From Faecalibacterium prausnitzii (GTDB taxonomy: Bacteria; Bacillota; Clostridia; Oscillospirales; Ruminococcaceae): a DNA stretch of 64,000 bases. The notes under the pieces were generated by a model, which made no database searches, was not told the DNA's origin, and saw nothing but the letters and a program-made list of their open reading frames with translations. The position numbers were made by a program, and so were the translations under genes. The stretch covers positions 1 to 64,000 of the forward strand of contig NZ_PRLD01000001.1 in the NCBI RefSeq assembly GCF_003287405.1, given 5' to 3'. Below are positions 24,934 to 33,766 of the stretch, one piece after another. The stretch's first letter is position 1. Every line of letters begins with the position of its first letter.

Positions 24934-25439
24934 GCCGGCTGCGGGTGGGGAAGCTTGTATTCCGGGACCCGGTGCTGCTGTGCGGTGTGGTGTACCTGCT
25001 GCTCTACTTTGATGCCAGTGGCTTTCTGCGGCTGGGACTGCTGGCGGCTGTTTTGCACGAGCTGGGGCACATCCTTGTCTACTGCATCCAGCAAAGGCGT
25101 CTGCCGGTCATCGAGGTGACCATGACCGGTTTTTGTATGCGTACGGCAGGGGAGAGGTTCTCCCCACTCCAGAGGTTCGTGCTTGCTGCCGCCGGGCCCG
25201 CAGTCAATTTTGCCCTTGCCGGGGTATGGGCGGTGCGTCTTGCGCAGACTGTCACTATCCGAGACAGCGCGTTCTGGGCAGCAAATCTGCTGACCGGGCT
25301 GTTCAATCTGCTGCCGGTGCCGCCGCTGGACGGCGCACAGATGGCAGCGTGCGCAGGGGCACTCTGGCGGCAAAAATACGGAAAGTGTACACAAACCGCC
25401 GGAAACGATTGCAAAACCGGCACATTTGGGGTAAAATAA
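24930..25439 (+). CDS. M50 site-2 protease, SpoIVFB-like
   Basis: 169 aa from GTG 24930, chosen because TTGGAG lies nine bases upstream and because it is coupled to the M23 stop. Integral membrane metalloprotease: zinc motif HELGH at 43-47 and the second motif NLLPVPPLDG with Asp134, the usual NxxPxxxxDG. Both are intact, so catalysis is plausible. It is much shorter than Bacillus SpoIVFB (about 290 aa), with no C-terminal CBS domain and fewer membrane helices. SpoIVFB releases sigma-K from its pro-form during sporulation. If the host is a non-sporulating genus, the target must be something else. Confidence 0.82.
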   Translation: MSRLRVGKLVFRDPVLLCGVVYLLLYFDASGFLRLGLLAAVLHELGHILVYCIQQRRLPVIEVTMTGFCMRTAGERFSPLQRFVLAAAGPAVNFALAGVWAVRLAQTVTIRDSAFWAANLLTGLFNLLPVPPLDGAQMAACAGALWRQKYGKCTQTAGNDCKTGTFGVK

Positions 25440-25476
25440 AAAGAACGCAAAAAACGGATTGTTTATGGAGGACCCG

Positions 25477-27336
25477 ATGTTTGATCCCAAACTGAAAGAA
25501 GCGCTGGGACGGGTGCAGAAGCCCGGCCGCTATACCGGCGGCGAGCCCGGCAGTATCTATAAAGAAAAGGATAAGGTAGATGTGCGCTTTGCCTTCTGCT
25601 TCCCGGATACCTACGAGGTGGGAATGTCCTTTCTGGGCGAAAAGATCCTGTACGAACTGCTCAACAGCCACGAGAACTGGTGGTGCGAGCGCGCCTTTAT
25701 GCCTTGGCTGGATATGAAGGCGGAGATGGAGCGCCTGCAGCTGCCGCTGTACACCATGGAGAGCAAAGACCCCCTCACGGCCTTTGACGCCGTGGGCTTT
25801 ACCTTGCAGTACGAGCTTTCCTACACCAATATCCTTGCCATGCTGGACTTGGCTGGCATCCCGTTCTATTCCAAAGACCGTGACGACCGCTGGCCGCTGA
25901 TCGTAGCGGGCGGCCCCTGCGCCTGCAACGCCGAGCCTATCGCGGATTTCTTTGACGTCATCCAGCTGGGCGAGGGCGAGAACCAGCTGCCCGCCATCTG
26001 CGCTGAGATCGAAAAGGCAAAGAAAGAGGGCATCTCCAAAAAGCAGCTGCTGCTCAACATTGCAAAGATCCCGGGCGTGTACATCCCGGCTTTCTACGAT
26101 GTCACCTACCACGAGGACGGCAGAGTAAAGGCCATCACCCCCAACGAGCCGGGCATTCCGGCGCGCATCACCAAGGCCATCATCAAGGATCTGAACCAGT
26201 TCGCCCCGCCCACCAACTTTGTGGTGCCCATGGTGGGTGCCATTCAGGACCGCGCCAGCATCGAGGTGCTGCGCGGCTGCGTGCGCGGCTGCCGGTTCTG
26301 TCAGGCGGGCTTTCTGTACCGCCCCATGCGCCAGCGCGATGCCAGTTTGCTGAACAAGGCCGCGCAGGATCTGTGTGCCAACACCGGTTACGAGGAACTG
26401 AGCCTTTCCAGCCTTTCCACCTCCGACCACGGTCAGCTGGAAGAGCTGCTGGATGATCTGAACGAGTGGGCACCCAAGGAGCACGTCAGCCTGTCGCTGC
26501 CCTCCCTGCGTGTGGACAACTTCTCCCAGAGTCTCATCGAAAAAACAACCAAGGTGCGCAAGAGCGGACTGACCTTTGCCGCCGAGGCCGGTACTCAGCG
26601 TCTGCGCAACGTCATCAATAAAAACGTCACTTGGGATGAGATCGAAAAGACCTGCACCATCGCTTTCAATGCGGGCTACACTTCGGTCAAGCTCTACTTC
26701 ATGATGGGTCTGCCCACCGAGACCATGGAGGATATCGAGGGCATTGCCGAGACCGCCCAGAAGGTGGTAGACCTCTACTACAAGAACACGAACCACGCCA
26801 AGGGACGCGGCGTGCAGGTGACCATCAGCTGCGCCTGCTTTGTGCCCAAGCCCCACACCCCCTTCCAGTTCGTGCCCATGGATACCGCCGAGACCCTGCA
26901 GGCCAAGCAGAAGCACCTGCTGGAAAGCGTGCACAGCCGCAAGATCAAGGTGAACTACCACGACAGTACCACCAGCTTTTTGGAGGGCGTGTTCGCCAAG
27001 GGCGACCGCCGCCTTGCCCCGGTCATCGTGGAGGCTTATAAGCGCGGCTGCTACTTCGATGGCTGGGAAGAGTGCTTCAAGTACGATACTTGGATGCAGA
27101 CCTTTGCGGATCTGGGCATCGACCCCGCCTTCTACTGCCAGCGCCCCATCGCGCTGGACGAGGTGACCCCGTGGTCGCATATGGACTACGGCATCACCCA
27201 CGAGTATCTGGTGCGGGAGTACAACAAGGCTCTGGCTGCCCAGACCACCCCGCCCTGCAACCGTGCCTGCAACGCCTGCGGTGCCAACCATCTGTTAGGA
27301 GGTCCCTGCTTTGATTACAGTCAGAATCTCGTTTGA
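25477..27336 (+). CDS. TIGR03960 family radical SAM protein
   Basis: 619 aa from ATG 25477 (GGAGG six bases upstream). An N-terminal Rossmann/B12-binding-like region (about 1-200, with FPDTYEVGMSFLG) precedes the radical-SAM core. The cluster cysteines are Cys268, Cys272 and Cys275 (CVRGCRFC), followed by GFLYRPMRQR. Function is unknown. The family is nearly always paired with the TIGR03936 protein encoded next, and both lie beside RNase G, rplU or rpmA in many Clostridia, which suggests a link to ribosome or RNA metabolism. Confidence 0.92.
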   Translation: MFDPKLKEALGRVQKPGRYTGGEPGSIYKEKDKVDVRFAFCFPDTYEVGMSFLGEKILYELLNSHENWWCERAFMPWLDMKAEMERLQLPLYTMESKDPLTAFDAVGFTLQYELSYTNILAMLDLAGIPFYSKDRDDRWPLIVAGGPCACNAEPIADFFDVIQLGEGENQLPAICAEIEKAKKEGISKKQLLLNIAKIPGVYIPAFYDVTYHEDGRVKAITPNEPGIPARITKAIIKDLNQFAPPTNFVVPMVGAIQDRASIEVLRGCVRGCRFCQAGFLYRPMRQRDASLLNKAAQDLCANTGYEELSLSSLSTSDHGQLEELLDDLNEWAPKEHVSLSLPSLRVDNFSQSLIEKTTKVRKSGLTFAAEAGTQRLRNVINKNVTWDEIEKTCTIAFNAGYTSVKLYFMMGLPTETMEDIEGIAETAQKVVDLYYKNTNHAKGRGVQVTISCACFVPKPHTPFQFVPMDTAETLQAKQKHLLESVHSRKIKVNYHDSTTSFLEGVFAKGDRRLAPVIVEAYKRGCYFDGWEECFKYDTWMQTFADLGIDPAFYCQRPIALDEVTPWSHMDYGITHEYLVREYNKALAAQTTPPCNRACNACGANHLLGGPCFDYSQNLV

Positions 27337-27955
27337 AAAGAAAAATGAAGCCTCCTATATCTCCCTGCTGGACTTGCAGCGGGTGATGCAGCGGGTGCTC
27401 AAGCGCAGCGGTCTGCCGGTGTGGCATACGCTGGGTTTCAACCCCCATATCTACATGACCTTTGCCTGCCCGCTCTCTCTGGGACAGGAGAGCGAGTGCG
27501 AGTGCGTGGACGTTAAGACCGAGGCGGAAGCCCCGGATTTTGCCCAGTGGCAGACTGCGCTCAACGCCATTATGCCCGCCGGTATCCACGTTACCCGGGT
27601 GGCTCCGGTGGAGATGAAAGCGGACAGCATCGCCTTTGCCTGTTACCGCATCAGCTACCCGGCGGCTGCCGTTGCGGTGCTGGAGCAGTATAACGCGCTG
27701 GAGACAGCCCCCGTGGAAAAGCACAGCAAGCGCGGCAAAAAGATCATAGACCTTAAAGAGCATATCCCGCAGCTGCGCTATACCGCACTGGGGGACACTG
27801 TGCAGCTGGAACTTTGCCTGCCTGCCGCGCAGGAGCTGAACCTGAACCCCTCGCTGCTCACCGGTTTTCTGGAAGAAAAGTTCGGCCTGCCAGCCGCAAG
27901 CGCCAATATCCTGCGCACCAAATTTTTGACGGCAGACCAGCAGCTGTTTGCCTGA
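27311..27955 (+). CDS. TIGR03936 family protein (DUF2344)
   Basis: 214 aa. Starts at TTG 27311, with AGGAGG eight bases upstream, and so overlaps the radical-SAM gene by 26 bases. The chain begins ITVRISFEKKNEASYISLLDL and has the family segment GFNPHIYMTFACPLSLGQES. DUF2344 proteins are fused to the C-terminus of the TIGR03960 enzyme in some species, so the two probably act together. No catalytic motif is known. Confidence 0.88.
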   Translation: MITVRISFEKKNEASYISLLDLQRVMQRVLKRSGLPVWHTLGFNPHIYMTFACPLSLGQESECECVDVKTEAEAPDFAQWQTALNAIMPAGIHVTRVAPVEMKADSIAFACYRISYPAAAVAVLEQYNALETAPVEKHSKRGKKIIDLKEHIPQLRYTALGDTVQLELCLPAAQELNLNPSLLTGFLEEKFGLPAASANILRTKFLTADQQLFA

Positions 27956-28020
27956 AGCGGCGCAAAAGTCCGTCTATCATGCAAAACAGAAAATTTTTGC
28001 AAGATTTTTCGCCAAATTGC

Positions 28021-28049
28021 TTGCATTCAAGCCGGTTTTGTGCTATCCT
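28021..28049 (+). promoter_or_regulatory. Promoter of rplS
   Basis: -35 TTGCAT (28021-28026), 17-bp spacer, -10 TATCCT (28044-28049). Confidence 0.5.
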
Positions 28050-28055
28050 ATTAGG

Positions 28056-28160
28056 GCGTTAGTGTCCGCTGAGACCACAGCGGGGTTAATGACAAGTATT
28101 TATCATTAAACGGGCGGTCCTCTGACGGCTATGCCGTGCATGAACGTCTAAAAACAAATG
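28056..28160 (+). promoter_or_regulatory. Structured 5' leader of rplS
   Basis: A leader of about 115 nt before the rplS start. Visible stems: CCGCTG (28066-28071) with CAGCGG (28078-28083); AATGA with TCATT around 28089-28108; and ACGG with CCGT near 28116-28129. Ribosomal-protein L19 leaders are known in several phyla and mediate autoregulation. I cannot match this one to a described family by eye. Confidence 0.4.
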
Positions 28161-28172
28161 GAGGATTCAAAA

Positions 28173-28514
28173 ATGGACGCACTGAAGATTATTTCTGAAG
28201 GCAGTATCAAGGCTGAAAAGCCTCAGTTCAACGTTGGCGATACCGTCCGCGTTGATGTTCGTATCAAGGACGGCGACCGTGAGCGCATTCAGGCCTTTGA
28301 GGGCACTGTCATTGCTAAGAAGCACGGCGGCGTTGCAGAGACCTTCACCGTTCGCCGCGTGGCTTACGGTGTCGGCATCGAGCGTGTCTTCCCCGTCAAC
28401 AGCCCCTTCGTTGAGAAGGTCACTGTTGTCCGCAAGGGTAAGGTCCGCCGCGCAAAGCTGTTCTATCTGCGTGGCCGTACGGGCAAGGCTGCCAAGGTCA
28501 AGAGCGATATTTGA
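28173..28514 (+). CDS. rplS: 50S ribosomal protein L19
   Basis: 113 aa, normal L19 length. The start ATG 28173 is chosen over the in-frame ATG at 28158 because the GGAGG ribosome-binding site (28160-28164) lies between them. The conserved [26 protein letters not shown] and [14 protein letters not shown] regions (names of segments, not contiguous) are present. L19 sits at the 30S-50S interface. It has its own promoter and leader and is followed by a perfect terminator, so it is a single-gene unit, although lepB, ylqF and rnhB are close as in other Firmicutes. Confidence 0.97.
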   Translation: MDALKIISEGSIKAEKPQFNVGDTVRVDVRIKDGDRERIQAFEGTVIAKKHGGVAETFTVRRVAYGVGIERVFPVNSPFVEKVTVVRKGKVRRAKLFYLRGRTGKAAKVKSDI

Positions 28515-28538
28515 TCATCCCCGATTTGAAACCGGGAG

Positions 28539-28566
28539 AAAAGGGACAACTTGTTGTCCCTTTTTT
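28539..28566 (+). terminator. Intrinsic terminator after rplS
   Basis: Perfect stem GGGACAAC (28543-28550) / GTTGTCCC (28553-28560) flanked by AAAA and TTTTTT. Confidence 0.92.
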
Positions 28567-28620
28567 CTTTTTCAAAGCCCGGGCGTATGTGTAAAATCAG
28601 GAAAGGCTGGTGGCTAAGCT

Positions 28621-29172
28621 ATGGAAAAACAGCAGCAGTCTGCCCCCGCAGTGCGCGGACAGGGCATACTGGAATGGTACGAAGCGCTTATCTCCGCAGC
28701 GCTGGTGCTGGTACTGATCTTTTCGTTTTTCTTCCGCATCATTCAGGTGGACGGGCGCTCTATGGTGCCCACCCTGACCCACGGCGATAAGCTTATCGTC
28801 TGGGCGGCAGGCTACACCCCGCAGCGGGGCGATGTGGTTATCGTGGATAGCTACACCGTCTACGGTAAACCGCTGGTCAAGCGGATCATCGCCAAGGGCG
28901 GCGACACCATCAGCATCGACTACGACGCCGGTACGGTCACGGTGAACGGCGAACTTTTACAGGAGGACTACATTGCAGCCCCTACCTATCTGGGCTACGA
29001 TGTGCAGTTCCCGTTCACGGTGCCGGAGGGCACCCTGTTTGTGATGGGGGACAACCGCAACGAATCGCTGGACAGCCGCTCCTCCTATGTCGGCTGCATT
29101 GACGAGCGTGATATTCTGGGCAAGGTGCTGCTGTGCTTTATGCCCTTTACAGATTTTGGGGTGGTAAAATGA
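28621..29172 (+). CDS. lepB: Signal peptidase I
   Basis: Membrane serine protease that cleaves Sec and Tat signal peptides. 183 aa with one N-terminal membrane helix (about 22-42), the Gram-positive type. The catalytic Ser47 is in DGRSMVPTL and the general-base Lys87 in LVKRII. The box E segment MGDNRNESLDSR is intact. The stop overlaps the ylqF start by four bases. Confidence 0.95.
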   Translation: MEKQQQSAPAVRGQGILEWYEALISAALVLVLIFSFFFRIIQVDGRSMVPTLTHGDKLIVWAAGYTPQRGDVVIVDSYTVYGKPLVKRIIAKGGDTISIDYDAGTVTVNGELLQEDYIAAPTYLGYDVQFPFTVPEGTLFVMGDNRNESLDSRSSYVGCIDERDILGKVLLCFMPFTDFGVVK

Positions 29173-30092
29173 ACGAAATGGATACCCGGTTTGCAAACCA
29201 GTACAATATTCAGTGGTTCCCGGGCCACATGACCAAGACCCTGCGCATGATGGAGCAGGAGATCCAGCACGTTGATGCCAGCCTTGTGCTGCTGGATGCG
29301 CGCATTCCGCTTTCCAGCCTGAACCCGGAGATCGAGCGCATCACCGACCGCAAGCCAAAGCTCTATGCGCTGAACAAGGCCGACCTTGCCGACCCGGCTG
29401 TGACTGAGGAGTGGATCCGCTACTTCCGCGCCGCAGATGCCGGCTGCGTGGCCATCAGCGCCAAGCAGAAGGGCGGCGCAAACGCCGTGAAGGCGGCTAT
29501 TGAAAAGGAACTTTCCGGCCTGCTGGAGCGCCGCCAGAACCGCGGCATGGGCGGTGCCAAAACGCAGGTGATGCTGTGCGGCATCCCCAACGTGGGCAAA
29601 TCCACCTTTATCAACACCTTTGCAGGCTCTGCCCGCGCCAAGGCGGCAGACCGCCCCGGCGTGACCAAGGGCAAGCAGTGGGTCAGCACCGAAAAGTTTG
29701 ATCTGCTGGATATGCCCGGCGTGCTGTGGAAAAAGTTCGATTCCAAGACCATCGCCTCCAATCTGGCCTTTATCGGCTCCATCAAGGACGATATTCTGGA
29801 TGTGGAAGAGCTGGCCATGAACCTGCTGGACGAGGTGCGCCGCAACTATCCCGACCTTGTGGCACAGCGCTACAAGCTGGATGCTGAAACGCTGGCACTG
29901 CCGCCCTACGAGCTGCTGGAAGCCATCGGCCGCAAGCGCGGGCTGCTGGTGCGCGGCGGCGAGGTGAACACCGAGCGCTGTGCCATCATGCTGGTGGACG
30001 AGTTCCGCGCCTGCAAGTGGGGACGTATCTCTCTGGAGCGCCCGCCGCAGCGGGATGACCTGACCGATTTTGCCGAGGAGGACGAGGAATGA
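29169..30092 (+). CDS. ylqF: Ribosome biogenesis GTPase YlqF/RbgA
   Basis: Circularly permuted GTPase needed for late 50S assembly in Bacillus. 307 aa from ATG 29169. Motif order shows the permutation: G4 (NKADL) and G5 (SAK) come first, then G1 (GIPNVGKST) near residue 139 and G3 (DMPGV). The N-terminus has the family signature [11 protein letters not shown]. The C-terminal helical domain ([11 protein letters not shown]) is present. rnhB overlaps its stop by four bases, the same order as in Bacillus. Confidence 0.96.
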   Translation: MNEMDTRFANQYNIQWFPGHMTKTLRMMEQEIQHVDASLVLLDARIPLSSLNPEIERITDRKPKLYALNKADLADPAVTEEWIRYFRAADAGCVAISAKQKGGANAVKAAIEKELSGLLERRQNRGMGGAKTQVMLCGIPNVGKSTFINTFAGSARAKAADRPGVTKGKQWVSTEKFDLLDMPGVLWKKFDSKTIASNLAFIGSIKDDILDVEELAMNLLDEVRRNYPDLVAQRYKLDAETLALPPYELLEAIGRKRGLLVRGGEVNTERCAIMLVDEFRACKWGRISLERPPQRDDLTDFAEEDEE

Positions 30093-30736
30093 AGCGCCGC
30101 TCGGATGAGGAGATCTCGGCGCCGCTGTACGCCTTTGACGCTGAGGTGCGCAGCCAGTACGGCTGCTTTGCCGGTGTGGACGAGGCTGGGCGCGGCCCGC
30201 TTTGCGGCCCTGTTTGCGTAGCGGCCTGTATTCTGGACCCGGAAAACCCGGTGTACGGCATCAATGATTCCAAAAAGCTGACCGAGAAAAAGCGCGAAGC
30301 ACTGTTTGATGAGATCTGCGAAAAAGCGCTGGCCTACCGCATCGTTTTTGTGGGGCCGGAGGTCATCGACCGGGAAAACATCCTGAACGCCACCATGGGC
30401 GGGATGCAGCAGGCGGTGGAAGAACTGGACATCGTGCCTAATCTGGTGCTGGTTGACGGCAACCGCACCCCCGCAGGCTTGCAGATCCCGGCACAGCCGG
30501 TGGTCAAAGGCGATGCCACCAGCGCCAGCATCGGCGCAGCCTCGGTGCTGGCCAAGGTCAGCCGTGACCGCTATATGCTGGAACTGGACAAGCAGTACCC
30601 GCAGTATCAGCTGGCAAAGCACAAGGGCTACCCCACAAAGCTGCACTATGAGCTGATCGCGCAGTACGGCATCCAGCCGTTCTACCGCCGCAGCTTCCTT
30701 AAAAAGCAGGGCTACTGGCCGGAGAGCGGCAAATGA
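30089..30736 (+). CDS. rnhB: Ribonuclease HII
   Basis: Removes ribonucleotides from DNA duplexes. 215 aa. The catalytic carboxylates are in [10 protein letters not shown] (Asp and Glu), VDGNR (Asp) and [13 protein letters not shown] (Asp). The region [10 protein letters not shown] is typical of RNase HII. It is coupled to ylqF and yraN through ATGA overlaps on both sides. Confidence 0.96.
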   Translation: MKRRSDEEISAPLYAFDAEVRSQYGCFAGVDEAGRGPLCGPVCVAACILDPENPVYGINDSKKLTEKKREALFDEICEKALAYRIVFVGPEVIDRENILNATMGGMQQAVEELDIVPNLVLVDGNRTPAGLQIPAQPVVKGDATSASIGAASVLAKVSRDRYMLELDKQYPQYQLAKHKGYPTKLHYELIAQYGIQPFYRRSFLKKQGYWPESGK

Positions 30737-31101
30737 ACCGCGCCGAGACCGGCCGCAGTGGAGAAGCTGCCGCTGCCCGCTGGTATCAGAAGCAGGGCGC
30801 GCAGCTGCTGGCGCATAATTATCATACCCGCATGGGAGAGCTGGATCTTGTGCTGCGGGAGCCGGACGGCACCATCGTCATCTGCGAGGTAAAGACCCGC
30901 AGCCAAGGGATGCTGCAGCGCCCCGCTGCTGCCGTAGACCCGGCCAAGCAACGCCGGCTGATCTGCGCTGCACAAGGGTATTTGCAGCAGACCGGCCAAA
31001 GCGAAGAACCGGTGCGTTTTGACGTTGCAGAGGTAGTTCCTCTTGACAGCGGGCGCTGGATGGTACATATTATAAAGGGTGCCTTTCTCTGCGAACCCTA
31101 A
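30733..31101 (+). CDS. YraN family (UPF0102) endonuclease-like protein
   Basis: 122 aa. PD-(D/E)XK fold: the core reads [25 protein letters not shown], with the acidic and lysine residues of the nuclease motif in place (segments GELD and EVK). Function is not established; it follows rnhB in many genomes. Its TAA stop (31099-31101) lies exactly at the left end of the MITE: the TA is the target-site copy and the A is the first base of the element. Removing the element would leave TAG, so the protein is unchanged by the insertion. Confidence 0.85.
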   Translation: MNRAETGRSGEAAAARWYQKQGAQLLAHNYHTRMGELDLVLREPDGTIVICEVKTRSQGMLQRPAAAVDPAKQRRLICAAQGYLQQTGQSEEPVRFDVAEVVPLDSGRWMVHIIKGAFLCEP

Positions 31102-31263
31102 GGGTGTATCTGAAAAGTCGAAAATTTAGTCTATTTCTACAAGCACAGTTGGATTTTGCGTTAAACAGCCTTGAAATCCACAAAGGATTCCTGCGGCTAT
31201 TTGCCTTAAATCCCGCTTGTGCTTGCGAAATATCCGTCATTTTCTTTGTTTTCAGATACACCT
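31101..31263. mobile_element. Foldback MITE (163 bp) with TA target duplication
   Basis: Terminal inverted repeats: left AGGGTGTATCTGAAAA (31101-31116) and right TTTTCAGATACACCT (31249-31263), 15 bp apart from one extra G on the left. TA flanks both ends (31099-31100 and 31264-31265), as produced by Tc1/mariner/IS630-type transposases. The whole element is an imperfect palindrome about its midpoint near 31182; internal matching blocks include TATTTC, CAAGCACA/TGTGCTTG, GGATTT/AAATCC and CAGCC/GGCTATTT. It contains no gene and is AT-richer than its surroundings. It lies between yraN and thrC. No second copy or transposase is in the window. Confidence 0.75.
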
Positions 31264-31369
31264 TAGGCAGAAACCGTGGCACCGGTGGGAAGTATGCGGC
31301 AGAACGAGGATTTTGCCGTGCAACCGGGAACGTGCCCGGCACGTTCCATGGCGAAAAGGAGCGATGACC

Positions 31370-32830
31370 ATGCAGTTTTTCAGTACCAGAGATCAGAACC
31401 GCAAAGTAACCTCTTCTCAGGCAATCGCACAGGGTCTGTCCGATGAAGGCGGCCTGTTTGTGCCGGAAAGTTTTCCGCAGGTGGATGTAAAAGCCCTGTG
31501 TGGGCTGGACTATCCTGCGCTGGCAGCAGCTGTTGTGCGGGAGTACCTGACCGATTATGACCCCGCTTTCCTGACCGACGCCACCCGCAGCACCTACGGC
31601 GCTGCTTTCGGCGGCAAGGCAGGCTATCTTGCCCCGGTGGAAGGGGACACCTATGCCCTGGAGCTGTGGCACGGCCCGACCTGCGCCTTTAAAGATTACG
31701 CCCTGCAGCTGATGCCCAAGCTGCTGGTGGAAGCAAAAAAGAATCTGGGACGCACCGAAAAGACCCTGATCCTTGTGGCCACCAGCGGTGATACCGGCAA
31801 GGCAGCACTGGACGGCTACCATGATATCCCCGGTGTGGAGATCGCCGTGTTCTACCCCACCGGCGGCACCAGCGAGATCCAGCGTTTGCAGATGGCAACG
31901 CAGGAGGGCGCTAATGTTGCTGTGTACGCCGTACGCGGCAACTTCGACGATGCCCAGACCGGCGTGAAGAAGGTGTTCGGCGATAAGGCCATCGCTGCCG
32001 AGCTGGAAAAGCGCAATATCCGTCTTTCCAGCGCCAACTCCATCAACTGGGGCCGCCTTGTGCCGCAGATCGTCTACTATTTTGCCGCCTACGCCCAGCT
32101 GCTCAAGGCCGGTAAGATCACCTTCGGCGACGAGGTGGACTTCTGCGTACCCACCGGCAACTTCGGCGATATCCTTGCCGGTTATTACGCAAAGCAGATG
32201 GGTCTGCCTGTGGGCAAGCTGGTCTGCGCCTCCAACGAGAACAACGTGCTGACCGATTTCCTCACCACCGGTACTTATACCGCAAAGCGGGAGTTCTTCA
32301 AGACCACCTCGCCCAGCATGGACATTCTGGTGTCCTCCAATCTGGAGCGCCTGCTGTACCATGTGACCGGCAGCGATGCCGAGGTAGCAGGCTTTATGCA
32401 GCAGCTGGCTGCCACCGGCAGCTACACCGTCCGTCCCGAGACGCTGGCCGCCATTCAGCAGACCTTCTCCTGCGGCTGGAGCAGCGAGGACGAGGTGGCA
32501 GGGGAGATCCGTGCCCGCTACGAAAAGGATGGCTACCTGTGCGATACCCACACCGCTGTGGCTTTCCATGTGGCTGCACAGAAAAAGCGGCAGGGCGTGC
32601 CCATGGTGGTGCTTTCCACCGCATCGCCCTTCAAGTTCCCCCGCAGTGTGCTGAGCGCACTGGGCAAAGCTGCTCCGGAAAACGATTTTGAAGCCATGCA
32701 GCAGCTGGAGGCTGCCACCGGTCATGCCGCACCGGCAAGCCTTGCCGCTCTGCGCAGCAAGCCGGAGCGCTTTGATACGGTCATTGCCCCGGAACAGATC
32801 GCCGAGGTGGCGCTGGGCTATCAGGCATAA
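31370..32830 (+). CDS. thrC: Threonine synthase
   Basis: PLP enzyme that converts O-phosphohomoserine to threonine. 486 aa from ATG 31370, which has AAAAGGAG eight bases upstream; ATG 31364 is too close to it. Family type is the longer bacterial/fungal form: N-terminal FSTRDQNRKVTSSQAIAQGL, PLP lysine Lys108 in GPTCAFKDYALQLMP, phosphate-binding ATSGDTGKAAL. The upstream 268-base gap is mostly the MITE, so any native thrC promoter is either beyond it or inside it. Confidence 0.96.
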   Translation: MQFFSTRDQNRKVTSSQAIAQGLSDEGGLFVPESFPQVDVKALCGLDYPALAAAVVREYLTDYDPAFLTDATRSTYGAAFGGKAGYLAPVEGDTYALELWHGPTCAFKDYALQLMPKLLVEAKKNLGRTEKTLILVATSGDTGKAALDGYHDIPGVEIAVFYPTGGTSEIQRLQMATQEGANVAVYAVRGNFDDAQTGVKKVFGDKAIAAELEKRNIRLSSANSINWGRLVPQIVYYFAAYAQLLKAGKITFGDEVDFCVPTGNFGDILAGYYAKQMGLPVGKLVCASNENNVLTDFLTTGTYTAKREFFKTTSPSMDILVSSNLERLLYHVTGSDAEVAGFMQQLAATGSYTVRPETLAAIQQTFSCGWSSEDEVAGEIRARYEKDGYLCDTHTAVAFHVAAQKKRQGVPMVVLSTASPFKFPRSVLSALGKAAPENDFEAMQQLEAATGHAAPASLAALRSKPERFDTVIAPEQIAEVALGYQA

Positions 32831-32866
32831 GCTTCTGCGGACAGACAGAACAGGAGTAAACAGACT

Positions 32867-33550
32867 ATGGCACTTTTTGTGCTTGGCGATCCCCATCTTT
32901 CTCTGGGCGCATCCAAGCCGATGGATATCTTTCCCGGCTGGAACGATTATGTGGACAGGCTGGAGAAAAACTGGCGCAAGCTCATCACCCCGCAGGATAC
33001 CATCGTGCTGGCGGGGGATATCAGCTGGGCTATGCGCCTGACCGATACCCGCAAGGACTTTGCCTTTTTGCAGCAGCTGCCCGGGCAGAAGATCATCATG
33101 AAGGGCAACCACGATTACTGGTGGTCCACCGCCAACAAGATGAACGCCTACCTCAAGGCCGAGGGCTTTGATACCCTGCATATCCTGCACAACAATTCTT
33201 ACAGTGTGGAGGGGTACGCCATCTGCGGCACCCGCGGCTGGCTGTTCGATGTGGGGGAACCCCATGATGAAAAGGTGATGAACCGCGAGATCGGCCGTCT
33301 GCGCATGAGTTTGCAGGCTGCGGAGCCCGGGCTGGAAAAGCTGGTGTTCCTGCACTATCCGCCTGTCTACACCGGCACCAGTGCCCCGGAGATCGTAGCC
33401 ACCCTGAAGGAGTTCGGCATCAAGACCTGCTTCTACGGGCATCTGCATGGCAACGCCATCCGGTTTGCCGTACAGGGCGAGGTGGACGGCATCCGGTACA
33501 AGCTGGTAAGTGCCGACGGCCTGCGTTTTTGCCCCTACCGCATCAATTAA
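32867..33550 (+). CDS. Metallophosphoesterase
   Basis: Calcineurin-like phosphoesterase, 227 aa. Metal-binding motifs in order: GDPHL (Asp8, His10), LAGDISW, KGNHDYWW and YGHLHGN. The protein resembles the YkuE-less, single-domain 'phosphohydrolase' group common in Clostridia. Substrate is unknown. It is 36 bases after thrC, so it probably shares its transcript. Confidence 0.88.
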   Translation: MALFVLGDPHLSLGASKPMDIFPGWNDYVDRLEKNWRKLITPQDTIVLAGDISWAMRLTDTRKDFAFLQQLPGQKIIMKGNHDYWWSTANKMNAYLKAEGFDTLHILHNNSYSVEGYAICGTRGWLFDVGEPHDEKVMNREIGRLRMSLQAAEPGLEKLVFLHYPPVYTGTSAPEIVATLKEFGIKTCFYGHLHGNAIRFAVQGEVDGIRYKLVSADGLRFCPYRIN

Positions 33551-33615
33551 CGGCGGTACAAAAGGGCAAAAACGACAAAATTTAAAAATTTGGTATGGCA
33601 ATTGTGTCCAGAGCG

Positions 33616-33624
33616 TGCTATAAT
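33616..33624 (+). promoter_or_regulatory. Extended -10 promoter of tig-clpP-clpX
   Basis: TGC followed by a consensus TATAAT (33619-33624). There is no good -35 hexamer at the normal distance; TGGCAA (33596-33601) is at 17 bp. Confidence 0.6.
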
Positions 33625-33649
33625 AAGTTTTGACGCGATTGTTGCACCC

Positions 33650-33740
33650 AATTGAGCGCGCGCGTCCCCGCATTCCGTGTGCATACAGCAAGGACGTGGT
33701 GCGCGGTTGCTCAGGGCAAAAACTTCCTGCCCGGAGCAAT
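33650..33740 (+). promoter_or_regulatory. Structured leader of tig
   Basis: Two stem-loops in the 140-nt leader: GCGCGCGCGTCC region (from 33655) pairing with GGACGTGGTGCGCG (33692-33705), and TTGCTCAGGGC (33707-33717) pairing with GCCCGGAGCAA (33729-33739). The second ends 14 bases before the ribosome-binding site. Confidence 0.4.
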
Positions 33741-33766
33741 AGAATATTTGAGTGGAGGATAAACAA

